Below, one piece after another: positions 27,001-36,591 of a stretch of DNA of 64,000 bases. The notes under the pieces were generated by a model, which saw nothing but the letters and a program-made list of their open reading frames with translations, had not been told where the DNA came from and ran no database searches. A program made the translations under genes and the position numbers. Source of the DNA: Streptomyces griseus (GTDB taxonomy: Bacteria; Bdellovibrionota; Bdellovibrionia; Bdellovibrionales; Bdellovibrionaceae). The stretch's first letter is position 1, and each line of letters opens with the position of its first letter. The stretch is taken from assembly GCA_943330705.2 (NCBI GenBank), contig CALQIT020000004.1, positions 35,084 to 99,083 of the forward strand. Reading direction: 5' to 3'.

Positions 27001-27648
27001 TTATTTTCGCTCGATGGTCACGTGTTTGATGGTGACAGGTTCAACCGGTCGATCCATGGGACCAGTTTTTACTTTGCCAATGGCAAGCACAACATCTAGG
27101 CCCTCGACAGTTTCACCAAAAACAGTATATCCGTCATCCAATCTTGGTTGTGGAGCAACCGTGATATAGAATTGGCAGCCATTTGTGTTTGGGCCAGAGT
27201 TCGCCATTGCTAGAATTCCAGCTTTGCTATGTTTTGCCATAGCATGTTTTTCATTGTCGAATTTGTAGCCTGGTCCGCCCATTCCAGAACCTTCTGGATC
27301 CCCACCTTGGATCATGAATCCGTCGATAATTCTGTGAAAAATCAAACCGTCATAGAATTTTTTACCGGCATATTTAGAAGAAACTTTTTTAGAGGTTCCT
27401 TCCGCCAAGCTAACAAAATTTTCAACAGTTTTTGGCGACCACTCGTCATACAACTTAACTTTGAAAGTTCCTTTGGAGGTCTCAAATATAGCAAACATTT
27501 CTTTTCCTTTGGTTGCGACTGCAACAGCTTTTTTATCAGCAGATGCATCCTTCTTTATTTCCATTTTTGCGTGAGATCGAACACTAAAAGCCATTAAAAT
27601 CAGTGCCGATAAATAAATCCAAAAAGCCTTCGCCAGGTTTGATCTCAT
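27001..27648 (-). CDS. Periplasmic cyclophilin-type peptidyl-prolyl isomerase
   Basis: 215 residues with a signal peptide (MRSNLAKAFWIYLSALILMAFSVRSHA). The cyclophilin core includes FHRIIDGFMIQGGDPEGSG (about 105-123, with catalytic Arg in FHRI) and MANSGPNTNGCQFYIT. It catalyses cis-trans isomerisation of prolyl bonds in envelope protein folding. AAGGAG precedes the ATG. It is the last gene of the tol-glnE run and is followed by a strong terminator. Confidence 0.92.
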   Translation of the reverse strand: MRSNLAKAFWIYLSALILMAFSVRSHAKMEIKKDASADKKAVAVATKGKEMFAIFETSKGTFKVKLYDEWSPKTVENFVSLAEGTSKKVSSKYAGKKFYDGLIFHRIIDGFMIQGGDPEGSGMGGPGYKFDNEKHAMAKHSKAGILAMANSGPNTNGCQFYITVAPQPRLDDGYTVFGETVEGLDVVLAIGKVKTGPMDRPVEPVTIKHVTIERK

Positions 27649-27692
27649 AGGATCTAAACTCCTTGTTTGCGTTTTAAAGATAACGACCTAAA

Positions 27693-30191
27693 TTATGAAG
27701 GGTTTTCGTAATCTGACTGGCGACGAGGGTCAAGATTTTTAAGACAGATTGTGGACTCACGCAGTGCGCTTTTTAGCTCCTCTGCCAAATCCGTAGATGA
27801 TTTTGCTAAGGCCTTAGAAAGCACTTGGAAGTCTTCAGAGTTTTCCCGAAACGCAGTATCTGAGTGAACGGACAGCAGCTGGCTCAATTGTTCGACCCGG
27901 CGCAGGAATTGGTAGTGGCCCTTAAGGTCCAAATACTGAGCCGCTCCAAGTAGCTTGAAAAGACGATCACAAAACTGTTCAGTGGCTGCATTTACAAAGG
28001 ACAACTTCATTTCAAGCGCCTTTGTTTGCACAGCTAACTCGATATCCACAATACCACCAGCGGCATATTTCACATCAAGATCACTTTTTTTCTTACCAAA
28101 TAAAGCTAACTGAATGCGCTTCAACTCATGCATTTCCTGGTTGGACAGACCTTGATTAATAAAGAAACTACTTACCTGCGGCCAGCCAGGTTTATTGATA
28201 AGCCAACGTCCGCGCAGATAGGCCTGTCGTTCCCATGCTTCTGCCTTAGTTTGCAGATAAAGCTGAAGATCTGCGTAACAAGTAACGACAATTCCACCAG
28301 CACCAGAGGGGCGAAGACGAAAGTCAATATCATACAAGGCTCCACCCTTCCGAGCCTCAGTCATGCGATTGACCCAGCGACGAGCAAGCTTGACGTCGTG
28401 CTCAGTTGAAGCTTGCTCTGTCACAAAAATTAAATCCAAGTCAGACCGCAATCCAAGTTCTCGGCTTCCCCATTTTCCTAACGCTAAGATTTCTGGAGCT
28501 TTGATTTTCATTTCAATGGCAAGGGCTTGTAAGACTGCTTTTGCAATCTCATCGGCAAGTGCGGTGCACCGATCGGTCAGCAGTCCAACATTCATATCCG
28601 TCAAAAAATCAGTCCCCAAAATAAAATGTGAAAGTAGCCGATGTTCGCTAAGGCTATCCAAATAGGATTCCAAATCACCACCAGAATAAAGCTGGTTAGT
28701 GCGAAGAATAAAGCTGTCTAGCAATTCTGGGCGATTGATCAATATCTTTGAAAGATACGGCGAGGTCGAAAAAGTCCTAACCAATTGGTCAATCAAATTT
28801 TCCTGATTCAGTAAAAGAGAAAAGAAACTGCTCTTAGCCCTGGTTGAACGCAAAAAATCCCTAAGCAACAACAACGAGTAGTCTGGCTTCAGTGCCTGCT
28901 TTGAAAGCTTCTCAATAAATAAGTACAAAAATCGACGCTTGAGGGCTTCATCCCGATCCTTTTGCCTAGACAATATTTGGATCGTGAAAATATCGTTCCA
29001 GAACTCATCAATGGCTTGATCTGAGAATCCCTTTTCCTTTAGCCAATCACGTTGCTCGTCCCGATTCTCTGGCAAAGTTATTAGCTTGGGGTCAAACGGC
29101 CCAAGAAGATCGGAAACAACCTCATCACAGCGGCGCATGCCTTTTTGAATTTCCTCGTATTGTGTTAAAGAAATAAAAGCGCTGGTCCTTTCTAAAATAT
29201 GAGTCTGTTGATCGTCTTTGCATTGAACCAGATTTTCCCAATGCCGCAGCTTCCAATAATGGTCTTGCAAAAAAACAGCTTCAGACCTGGGTAATAGATT
29301 TTTATCCTGCAGCTTACTCAAAGACTCGCAAGTTCCGCGCTCGCGCAAATTTGGATCTTTGCCTCCGTGGACAACCTGCAAGGTATGCACAAGAAGTTCC
29401 AAATCACGAATCCCGCCAAGCCCCAGCTTAAGGTCGATTTGTTGTTCATTGCTACGGTGCCAATACTCGGAATGAATTTTTTGCCGAAGGCCACGCAAAT
29501 CAGATAAAAGACTAAAATCAAGATGCTTGCGGAAGCTAAACTTACTAGCGAATTTTGCCGCCTTGTCGATCAGCGCTTTGTCGCCCCAAATCGGACGGAA
29601 TCTGACAAAAGCCAGCCTTTCCCAAGCTTCACCGTAATTGCCATAATAGTCTTCGAACTGCGCAAAAGTTGGAACCAAGGGTCCAAGCTTTCCGCCTGGG
29701 CGCAAGTCAAAATCAAGACGAAATCCCAAATCGCCTAAAGAAGAATTCAATTGATCCTGCAGACCACGAATCAGCCAAAGACCCTCTTGTGGTAGGTCAT
29801 CGCAAAGAACTAACAAATCGATGTCCGAGCTCAAATTCAACTCTTGTGCGCCCCACTTTCCAAAGGCAAAAACAGCAATTGGACCGCTAAATCCTTTGTC
29901 TACTTTTACTTGATCGCAAACAGCGCTGACCAACTGATCAGCACAAAGACTCCAAAATGCGCAAATTTCAGAAGTCGCTGCAGAATTTGAAATTGTCGCA
30001 GCCGCCGACTGCAGCCATGCGGTGTGCCGAGTTTGCAATAGCTCTGAAAGTACACTTCTTGGCAGCTTAGCGAAATACCGACGAAAAGCTTCGGATTGAT
30101 TAGAAAATCCTAGTAGCTCATCTTCAGAGTAATCGGAAAGTTTTCTAATCAAGATTTTTTGACCATCGAGGTTTAAAATAATTAAAGCCAT
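27693..30191 (-). CDS. glnE: Bifunctional glutamine synthetase adenylyltransferase/deadenylase
   Basis: About 832 residues with the two nucleotidyltransferase domains of GlnE. The first has FGKWGAQELNLSSDIDLLVL (about 110-129, Asp123/125). The second has GKWGSRELGLRSDLDLIFV (about 571-590). GlnE adenylylates and deadenylylates glutamine synthetase according to nitrogen status. It is shorter than the roughly 945 residues of E. coli, mainly at the N-terminus. The start is uncertain: ATG 30191 (used here) and ATG 30221 overlap the tolB end by 47-77 bp, while a TTG at 30152 would overlap by 8 bp. Lying inside a tol operon is unusual. Confidence 0.9.
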   Translation of the reverse strand: MALIILNLDGQKILIRKLSDYSEDELLGFSNQSEAFRRYFAKLPRSVLSELLQTRHTAWLQSAAATISNSAATSEICAFWSLCADQLVSAVCDQVKVDKGFSGPIAVFAFGKWGAQELNLSSDIDLLVLCDDLPQEGLWLIRGLQDQLNSSLGDLGFRLDFDLRPGGKLGPLVPTFAQFEDYYGNYGEAWERLAFVRFRPIWGDKALIDKAAKFASKFSFRKHLDFSLLSDLRGLRQKIHSEYWHRSNEQQIDLKLGLGGIRDLELLVHTLQVVHGGKDPNLRERGTCESLSKLQDKNLLPRSEAVFLQDHYWKLRHWENLVQCKDDQQTHILERTSAFISLTQYEEIQKGMRRCDEVVSDLLGPFDPKLITLPENRDEQRDWLKEKGFSDQAIDEFWNDIFTIQILSRQKDRDEALKRRFLYLFIEKLSKQALKPDYSLLLLRDFLRSTRAKSSFFSLLLNQENLIDQLVRTFSTSPYLSKILINRPELLDSFILRTNQLYSGGDLESYLDSLSEHRLLSHFILGTDFLTDMNVGLLTDRCTALADEIAKAVLQALAIEMKIKAPEILALGKWGSRELGLRSDLDLIFVTEQASTEHDVKLARRWVNRMTEARKGGALYDIDFRLRPSGAGGIVVTCYADLQLYLQTKAEAWERQAYLRGRWLINKPGWPQVSSFFINQGLSNQEMHELKRIQLALFGKKKSDLDVKYAAGGIVDIELAVQTKALEMKLSFVNAATEQFCDRLFKLLGAAQYLDLKGHYQFLRRVEQLSQLLSVHSDTAFRENSEDFQVLSKALAKSSTDLAEELKSALRESTICLKNLDPRRQSDYENPS

Positions 30192-31530
30192 CAACGGTGA
30201 TTCTTCGTTCTTCAGATCCATCTAAATTAGATATATAGATTTGGCTATTGCCGGTACGGTTACTGGTGTACATCAAAAGGCGGCCATCAGCAGAAAAAAC
30301 AGGATCTTCATTGTTGGCCCATTTTCCATTGGCCTTCTTTGACGATGTAATGCGAACCATGTTACTGCCATCAACGTCCATCGTAAAAATATCAAAGTGG
30401 TCCGATTCCCATCCGGCAAAAACAAGTTTTTTCCCGTCTGGCGACCAGGACGGCGTTGAATTATATTTTCCGGCAAAAGTGATGCGTTTTAATTTTTTAC
30501 CCTCTAATTCAACAACCCAAATCATTGGCTGACCACTGCGATCTGATGAAAATGCCAATCTTTTTCCGTCTGGAGAAATGGCAGGTTCAACATTCATCGC
30601 ACCATGCGGCCCATCAGTTATGCGCTCGACCACAGTCCCATCGTAGGTCATCTTATAAATGTCAGGATTCTGGTTCGATGAAATTGTCAAAAATATATGT
30701 TTACCATCGGCTGCAAAATTAGAACCTGAATTTAGACCCTGGCGATAGGAAACTAGCCAGCGTTTTCCAGTTTGCAATTCATAGATGAATAGATCTGCAT
30801 TGCGGGTTTTGCTTTTTGCCCGCTGGACAAAGGCGGTGTAGGCCACCTTACTGCCATCCGGCGAAAGGGACGGCGAAATAGCCACAGACTTATGATTGGT
30901 TAATGGCTCAACGTTAGCACCGTCCCAGTCCATAATATAGACCTCACGAAATTTATTTCCGGCGCGGTCACTGGAAAAGGCAACTCGGGATAGAAATATA
31001 CCTGCAGTCCCCGTTACGTTTTCCATAAAGTCATTGGCAAAAGTGTGGGCAATTCTTCGCGCGGTCGCAAGGGTTCCCTTGTACTTTTTGCCAAAGGCAA
31101 GTGTTCCCCGACTAACGCTGTAAGCGTAAATTTCCAAGGTCAGGCTATCGCCGATAATGGTAAAGCCACCGCGGATTAAGAACTCGCTTCCAATTTGTTT
31201 CCATGAATCAAATTTGAATCCGCTAGGTTCGGTCGGGGAATTTGGCCGAAGAGTGGTCTTTGTTGAATCTTCAAGAAAGGCCGACTGAGAAATAAATTGA
31301 AAATAGGTTGAAACCGTAAGGTCATTCTGAATGATTTTGAAAAGTTCAGCGCCAGTTTTATTAAATCCAGGGGCCGAGGCTGGGGAGCCAAGAAACTGCA
31401 GCGGCGGTAAGGCCACCAAACTTTTCCTGGTTTTAGCCTGATTAATATCAATTTGCACTTTGGCATTGGACTCTTCGGCGCCAGCGTACCAAGAAAGACT
31501 AAACATTAGCATGAGAACTAGAATTCGCAC
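30145..31530 (-). CDS. tolB: Tol-Pal system protein TolB
   Basis: 461 residues with a signal peptide (MRILVLMLMFSLSWYAGA). The N-terminal TolB domain spans about 25-170. A six-bladed PD40 propeller follows with repeats such as ISPSLSPDGSKVAYTAF, ISPDGKRLAFSSDRSG, PSWSPDGKKLVFAGW and FSADGRLLMYTSNRTG. TolB links Pal and the TolA complex in outer-membrane constriction. The start is GTG with AAGGAG upstream. Its C-terminus overlaps the glnE start. Confidence 0.95.
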   Translation of the reverse strand: MRILVLMLMFSLSWYAGAEESNAKVQIDINQAKTRKSLVALPPLQFLGSPASAPGFNKTGAELFKIIQNDLTVSTYFQFISQSAFLEDSTKTTLRPNSPTEPSGFKFDSWKQIGSEFLIRGGFTIIGDSLTLEIYAYSVSRGTLAFGKKYKGTLATARRIAHTFANDFMENVTGTAGIFLSRVAFSSDRAGNKFREVYIMDWDGANVEPLTNHKSVAISPSLSPDGSKVAYTAFVQRAKSKTRNADLFIYELQTGKRWLVSYRQGLNSGSNFAADGKHIFLTISSNQNPDIYKMTYDGTVVERITDGPHGAMNVEPAISPDGKRLAFSSDRSGQPMIWVVELEGKKLKRITFAGKYNSTPSWSPDGKKLVFAGWESDHFDIFTMDVDGSNMVRITSSKKANGKWANNEDPVFSADGRLLMYTSNRTGNSQIYISNLDGSEERRITVDGFNYFKPRWSKNLD

Positions 31531-31539
31531 GAAAACTCC

Positions 31540-32322
31540 TTACTCGCTAAATCGAAAAAGAAAACCCTGTTCCGTTGATATTCCCACAAATTTTTCAGGA
31601 GGGCGAGGAACAGGCGAAGATTTCTGGACCGCAGCCAGGACTATTTCATCAAAAGTAGAGTTACCACTACCGCGCACAATATCTTTGGCGATAACAAAGC
31701 CTTGATTATCAAACTTGACCAAGACTTCAGCTTTAAGTCCCCGCTGTCTAAGATACTCAGGAAGGGCCCAAAATTGTCGAATGTGTCTATCGACAGCTGA
31801 TAAATACTGATCGGCCTCAAGCCTTGCCAAGCCCGTCAAAGCGGTCCCCGGCGAAATGGCGTTTCCTTTTAATGGTTTTGCAATTGCCGCTGGCCTAGCC
31901 TGGTCATTTTCAATTTGCGTCTTGAGCTTATCAAAGGCAGAAAGCTGTTTTAACTTTTGCATGGCCAATTTTTCTTTTGCTTTACTTAGATCTATTGCCG
32001 TTGGGTCCGATGGCTTAGGGATCGTTTTAACCGCTGTTATCGGCGGAGCAGGTGCTTGGGTTAGTGGAACCTGTTGAACCGGCGGCAAAGTCGATGGCGG
32101 AGCAGCTGCCACTTCTGTCGCTGGAGGACCACTATCTGCTGGAGTAATTTTATCCGGCAACGCCACCATATCAACGTGAATAGCATCGGAAAAGTTTATG
32201 TTCTGCTCGGGAAACAAAAATGTTCGTACCGTAAATAAAGTTACAAGAGCAATGTGACCCAAAAAAGAATAGGTCACAAATTTACCGATGGTGTCTGTTT
32301 TCACGCTCACATTCACACTCAC
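31540..32322 (-). CDS. tolA: TolA/TonB-like energy transducer
   Basis: 260 residues with one N-terminal span (about 14-36). A Pro/Ala-rich stretch (about 55-105) is followed by a helical segment with Lys/Leu (AKEKLAMQKLKQL). The C-terminal TonB/TolA domain (about 170-255) contains IRQFWALPEYLRQRGLKAEV and FDNQGFV. Its place between tolR and tolB makes tolA the best assignment, although the helical domain is much shorter than in E. coli. The start is GTG. Confidence 0.88.
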   Translation of the reverse strand: MSVNVSVKTDTIGKFVTYSFLGHIALVTLFTVRTFLFPEQNINFSDAIHVDMVALPDKITPADSGPPATEVAAAPPSTLPPVQQVPLTQAPAPPITAVKTIPKPSDPTAIDLSKAKEKLAMQKLKQLSAFDKLKTQIENDQARPAAIAKPLKGNAISPGTALTGLARLEADQYLSAVDRHIRQFWALPEYLRQRGLKAEVLVKFDNQGFVIAKDIVRGSGNSTFDEIVLAAVQKSSPVPRPPEKFVGISTEQGFLFRFSE

Positions 32323-32330
32323 GGTTTATC

Positions 32331-32756
32331 TCATTGCCTTTCTTTAGGGATAGTTACTAACCCAATATTGAATATTCCTGCGGCGCGAACTTCAGCCATT
32401 GCTTCGGCAACAAAACCGTAACTAGTTTTTTTGTCAGCCTGAATATAAATTTGTTTATTTTTTCTGTCCTGAAATATCGCTGCTAGTTTTTCTCGCAAAT
32501 TATCCATTTGCATTGGTTCTTTACCTGCCGTCATTTTTTGTTCAGCGGTTATAACCAGAACAAAGGGTTCTTCTTTGGGCTCAACTCCTGAAGGCGCAGT
32601 CTTTGGCAAATCAACCTCAATACCCTGCTGCATCAGCGGTGTCGCCACCATAAAGATGATAAGCAAAACCAGCATCACATCCACCAGCGGAGTGACATTG
32701 ATTTCACTGATCGTAACCCGGCTTCGCGAACCGTTTGAAGAACTAGACATTGCCAT
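32331..32756 (-). CDS. tolR: TolR/ExbD-family proton channel subunit
   Basis: 141 residues. The N-terminal span contains the key aspartate in ISEINVTPLVDVMLVLLIIF (Asp near residue 27), the residue that couples proton flow in TolR/ExbD. The periplasmic domain follows (about 50-141). It starts 3 bp after the tolQ stop and ends 8 bp before tolA, so the operon is tight. Confidence 0.93.
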   Translation of the reverse strand: MAMSSSSNGSRSRVTISEINVTPLVDVMLVLLIIFMVATPLMQQGIEVDLPKTAPSGVEPKEEPFVLVITAEQKMTAGKEPMQMDNLREKLAAIFQDRKNKQIYIQADKKTSYGFVAEAMAEVRAAGIFNIGLVTIPKERQ

Positions 32757-32759
32757 AAA

Positions 32760-33521
32760 TCACGATTCTTTAAAAAAATTTCGTTTTGCTACATTTAAAA
32801 AATCTGCAGAAAAACTGTTAAGTTGAGTTTCTTCTTTGCGAATTCTTGAAATGAAATGATTGTATAAAACGACTGCCGGAATGGCCGCTGCCAAACCAAT
32901 GGCCGTCGCGATCAGGGCTTCAGAAATACCCGGTGCCACCACAGCCAAACTTGCAGAGCCCATCTGACCAATCTTGTGAAAACTTCCCATAATTCCCCAC
33001 ACGGTTCCGAACAATCCAATAAAAGGCCCGGTTGATCCAGTGGTTGCCAAAATAGTAAGTTTCGATTCCATTAAAGATATCTCGTGATCAATAGCCTTGC
33101 GCAATGTTCTTTCCAAATTATCTAAACCCGAAAGCTGAAGCCCTCCGACCATGTCTTTAGTTCGCTGCTGTTGTTCAGCCAATCTTTGCATTTCTACATA
33201 TGCAGATTTAAAAACACGGGCACAACTGGATCGTTTGAAAGCATCTATATCTTCAAACAAGCGATCCAAGGATGTCATTTTCCAAAATCGCTCAAGAAAT
33301 GGTTCGTTATCGACTTCAACCTCTTTAAACTGGGTGTATTTAGCTAGGGCTATGGCCCAACAAAATACAGATAGCACCACCAAAATAAGCAGCACCAGTT
33401 TGACAACCGGGCTGGCCTCTTTAATAGCTTCCCATGCCCCCGTATTCACAGACATTCTTACTGTCTCACCAGACGCTGTCGCAGGATTTGCAAAAAGCAA
33501 TTGAATCCAAAGAGTTGTCAT
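32760..33521 (-). CDS. tolQ: TolQ/ExbB-family proton channel subunit
   Basis: 253 residues from ATG 33521, chosen because AGGGGG lies 4-5 nt upstream; an upstream frame to 33590 lacks a site. There are three spans at about 35-58, 160-180 and 195-215. The MotA/TolQ/ExbB signature LTILATTGSTGPFIGLFGTVWGI and the later GISEALIATAIGLAAAIPAVV are clear. It forms the inner-membrane channel with TolR and TolA. A signal-like N-terminal segment (LLFANPATASG) precedes the first span, which is longer than in E. coli TolQ. Confidence 0.93.
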   Translation of the reverse strand: MTTLWIQLLFANPATASGETVRMSVNTGAWEAIKEASPVVKLVLLILVVLSVFCWAIALAKYTQFKEVEVDNEPFLERFWKMTSLDRLFEDIDAFKRSSCARVFKSAYVEMQRLAEQQQRTKDMVGGLQLSGLDNLERTLRKAIDHEISLMESKLTILATTGSTGPFIGLFGTVWGIMGSFHKIGQMGSASLAVVAPGISEALIATAIGLAAAIPAVVLYNHFISRIRKEETQLNSFSADFLNVAKRNFFKES

Positions 33522-33673
33522 AAGTCCCCCTAAGCAGAAAAGAGCATAACGTAATTTCCCGATTAGGCCAAACTTTTGGATGTACTGCAAAGCAAGAGAT
33601 CTGAAGATATTTGGCTCGCAAAACCTAGACTAAGGGCTCGGTGGAATTCCAGTTCCTTCAAATAGCTGCGCCT

Positions 33674-34429
33674 TTAGAAAAGCAGCAAGGGATCTGAAAC
33701 GAACAATCCGTCTGCACCAAGCTGAAGGGCCGCTTCTATTTGTTGCTTGTTTTCTAATGGACCAAGAATAACTTTTTTCTGTCTTCTTTTCATCTCAAGT
33801 GCAAGCTCTGCAGAAATTGTTTCGTATCGTTTTGCTTTGAGCGGTAAAATAAGAGCATCACCCTTAAACGGCGCCGCGGAAAGAATCCACATGGACTCCA
33901 TCATTTTCATTTTAACTAAATCCCTAGCGCTTGAACCAAAAACCAGCATTGGTTTTTCCTCGCGAATTGAAGTCAGCACAGCGGGAAAATCACTTTGTAT
34001 CAAAACTCTTTTGTCTGCTTTTTCAGAATCAATAACTGCGATCAATTGTTGATGAATATTTTCGGCATTTTCGACAACATTCAATACAAATCTAGATTTC
34101 GGAAACTGCTTTAGTAAAGACAGAATAGGGGGACGGGTCTGATTCGCGACTTTTTCCAATTCTTTGATTTTTTTCTGCCGATCCACCCAAGGCCGGGCAA
34201 TCAATGTCTGATCATCAGCCCTGAACACATCAATCCAAAGAATCAAATTTGCATCTTTCTGCAAAAAAGCTGATTGTTCCCATGGCACAAATTTGTAAGG
34301 AGTCCGTCCCGTAAAAAAATCGTTTTCAAAAGCGCGATAAGTTTGTCCCAATCCCCAAAAATGAATTGTCTTAATAATCATCGCGGTAAGAAGAAGGGTC
34401 CCGAAAATCAGCAATAGAAATTTTTTCAT
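33674..34429 (-). CDS. Degenerate GDPD-like membrane-anchored protein
   Basis: 251 residues with one N-terminal span (MKKFLLLIFGTLLLTAMII). The soluble part has the order of a glycerophosphodiester phosphodiesterase barrel: NLILWIDVFRADDQTLIARPW where GDPD has E-x-D-V-x-x-x-x-D-G-x-x-V-x-x-H-D, and a C-terminal ALQLGADGLFVSDP like the GADGIxTDxP strand. The catalytic HRG and ENT motifs are not visible, so it is probably non-catalytic. It lies upstream of tolQ on the same strand (gap 152 bp). ATG 34429 is favoured; longer frames reach 34480. Confidence 0.55.
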   Translation of the reverse strand: MKKFLLLIFGTLLLTAMIIKTIHFWGLGQTYRAFENDFFTGRTPYKFVPWEQSAFLQKDANLILWIDVFRADDQTLIARPWVDRQKKIKELEKVANQTRPPILSLLKQFPKSRFVLNVVENAENIHQQLIAVIDSEKADKRVLIQSDFPAVLTSIREEKPMLVFGSSARDLVKMKMMESMWILSAAPFKGDALILPLKAKRYETISAELALEMKRRQKKVILGPLENKQQIEAALQLGADGLFVSDPLLLF

Positions 34430-34720
34430 GGACTTTGTTTTTACTCGCATCAAGGGCAGCAACGCAATCTTAGACTGCAATCTTAGATTCTACCGACAAT
34501 GTGTTAAGCTGCTCCTAAATTTTATAGGTATTCACTTCGATATTACCTCGGAGTTTATCCCTATTTAATATATGTAAACTACTGATTTTATTGATGATAA
34601 TATGTATGCTTGTGGCAAATTCGCAGCTAAGTACGCTAAAAAACAGCTTAATTACCATGGACAATCATTTGGTTATCATTTAAACCGATGTCTTAGATCC
34701 ATCCTTTACATAGGTGACCA
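34430..34720. promoter_or_regulatory. Divergent control region upstream of the suf operon
   Basis: The 290 bp holds the start of the GDPD-like gene on one side and the Rrf2 regulator on the other. It is AT-rich and contains short dyads such as TTATTGATGATAA (near 34580-34600) and TACCTCGGAGTTTATCCC (near 34543). Either could be an Fe-S regulator site, but I cannot match them to a defined IscR/SufR box. A ribosome binding site (AGGTGA) precedes the regulator ATG. Confidence 0.35.
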
Positions 34721-35128
34721 ATGAATAAGGTAAATCGAAAATTAGAATATTCATTAATGGCCCTCAAGCATATGGCGCAGAAACGACCTGGGGAATTGAC
34801 CACTGCAAAAGAAGTCGCAGAATCCTACCGGGCTCCGTTTGATGCAACAGCTAGAGTTATGCAATTGATGGCCCAAAGCGGACTTTTAAAAGTGGAGCAC
34901 GGCGCATTTGGCGGATATCAAATCACCAAAGACCTGACCAAAGTTTCAATGCTAGATCTATTGGAAGCTGTTCAAGGTCCTACCCAGATTGCCAAATGCA
35001 TTGCAAAAAATGACGCCTGCGAGATCCAACCTGTTTGCAATATCATGTCACCCATTTCCCAATTGAATTCGAAGCTCAATGATTTCTATAAAAACCTTTC
35101 AATCAACGATCTCTTGTTTAGGCAGTAG
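34721..35128 (+). CDS. Rrf2-family transcriptional regulator (SufR/IscR-type)
   Basis: 135 residues. A winged helix-turn-helix (about 8-65, with KEVAESYRAPFDATARVMQLMAQSGLL and GAFGGYQIT wing) is followed by a dimerisation helix and three cysteines, Cys93, Cys100 and Cys106. These correspond to the Fe-S cluster ligands of IscR-type regulators. It is the first gene before sufB (7 bp gap), so it very likely senses Fe-S status and controls the operon. Confidence 0.88.
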   Translation: MNKVNRKLEYSLMALKHMAQKRPGELTTAKEVAESYRAPFDATARVMQLMAQSGLLKVEHGAFGGYQITKDLTKVSMLDLLEAVQGPTQIAKCIAKNDACEIQPVCNIMSPISQLNSKLNDFYKNLSINDLLFRQ

Positions 35129-35135
35129 GTAAAAT

Positions 35136-36575
35136 ATGTCAGATCCTAAACAAGTCATTGAAGACAATCAGTACAAATATGGCTTCGTCACCGATATTGA
35201 AGCAGATCAGGCCCCCAAAGGTCTGAATGAAGACATAATTCGCTTCATTTCGAATAAAAAAAATGAACCCGAGTGGATGCTAAACTATCGTTTAAAAGCT
35301 TTTCGTCATTGGTTGACGATGACCGAGCCCACTTGGGCCCATGTCAAATATCCGGCTATTGATTTCCAAGATATTCGCTACTATTCAGCGCCGAAAAAGC
35401 GTTCAGAAAAGCCAAACTCAATGGAGGACTTAGACCCCGAGTTAGTAAAAACCTTCGAACGTCTAGGCATCCCTCTGCAAGAGCAAAAACGCATTTCAGG
35501 AGTTGCTGTTGACGTTGTTTTTGACTCGGTTTCTGTAGGCACAACTCATTCCGATGTTTTAGAAAAAGCTGGTGTCATTTTTTGTTCGATTTCCGAAGCG
35601 ATTCAGAAGTATCCGGAAATGGTAAAAAAATATCTGGGCACAATCGTACCCGCTGCAGACAATTTTTACGCGGCCTTGAATGCGGCTGTCTTTACCGATG
35701 GATCTTTTTGTTACATCCCTAAAGGCGTTCGTTGTCCTTTGGACCTTTCAACCTATTTCCGCATTAATGCTTCTGAAACTGGGCAATTCGAACGAACCCT
35801 GTTGGTGGCGGATGAGGGCAGTTACGTCAATTATCTAGAGGGTTGCACAGCTCCACAGCGCGACGAGAATCAATTGCACGCAGCCGTTGTTGAACTCATC
35901 GCCTTAGAAAATGCTGAGATCAAGTATTCGACTGTGCAAAACTGGTATTCAGGCGACAAGCTGGGCCGTGGCGGGATCTACAACTTTGTCACAAAGCGCG
36001 GGAAGTGTGCTGGAAAAAATTCCAAAATATCTTGGACACAAGTTGAATCCGGTTCTGCCATAACCTGGAAATACCCAAGTGTTATCTTGCAAGGCGATGG
36101 TTCCGAGGGGGCTTTCTATTCTGTGGCACTGACCCACGATTTTATGCAAGCTGACACCGGCACCAAAATGATTCACATCGGGAAAAACACAAAAAGCACG
36201 ATCATCTCCAAAGGCATATCCACAGGCAATTCAAGTAATTCCTACCGCGGACAGGTCAAAATTATGGCCTCAGCAGAAAATGCCAGAAATTACTCGCAGT
36301 GCGACTCGATGTTGGTGGGAAGTAAATCAAGTGCGCATACTTACCCTTATATCGAAGTAAAAAATAAAACAGCCACGCTGGAGCATGAGGCCTCGACCTC
36401 GAGAATTAGTGAAGATCAGATTTTCTATTTGCAGTCACGAGGCCTTGATAAAGAAGCAGCGATTTCAATTCTAGTAAACGGTTTTTGTAAAGAAGTTTTT
36501 AAAGAATTGCCCCTTGAGTTTTCTGTCGAAGCCGTGAAATTAATTGAAATGAAATTAGAAAACTCTGTGGGCTAA
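35136..36575 (+). CDS. sufB: Fe-S cluster assembly scaffold SufB
   Basis: 479 residues, the usual SufB length. Conserved blocks include [27 protein letters not shown] (here [15 protein letters not shown]), the [20 protein letters not shown] stretch and the C-terminal [13 protein letters not shown]. SufB assembles clusters with SufC and SufD (SufBC2D). It starts 7 bp after the regulator stop with AGGT upstream. Confidence 0.96.
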   Translation: MSDPKQVIEDNQYKYGFVTDIEADQAPKGLNEDIIRFISNKKNEPEWMLNYRLKAFRHWLTMTEPTWAHVKYPAIDFQDIRYYSAPKKRSEKPNSMEDLDPELVKTFERLGIPLQEQKRISGVAVDVVFDSVSVGTTHSDVLEKAGVIFCSISEAIQKYPEMVKKYLGTIVPAADNFYAALNAAVFTDGSFCYIPKGVRCPLDLSTYFRINASETGQFERTLLVADEGSYVNYLEGCTAPQRDENQLHAAVVELIALENAEIKYSTVQNWYSGDKLGRGGIYNFVTKRGKCAGKNSKISWTQVESGSAITWKYPSVILQGDGSEGAFYSVALTHDFMQADTGTKMIHIGKNTKSTIISKGISTGNSSNSYRGQVKIMASAENARNYSQCDSMLVGSKSSAHTYPYIEVKNKTATLEHEASTSRISEDQIFYLQSRGLDKEAAISILVNGFCKEVFKELPLEFSVEAVKLIEMKLENSVG

Positions 36576-36591
36576 GGGAATTGGAGAAATA

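Noticed and set aside
34543..34565. IscR/SufR-like box upstream of the Rrf2 gene
   Set aside because: Partial symmetry only; it does not match a defined consensus well enough to call a binding site.
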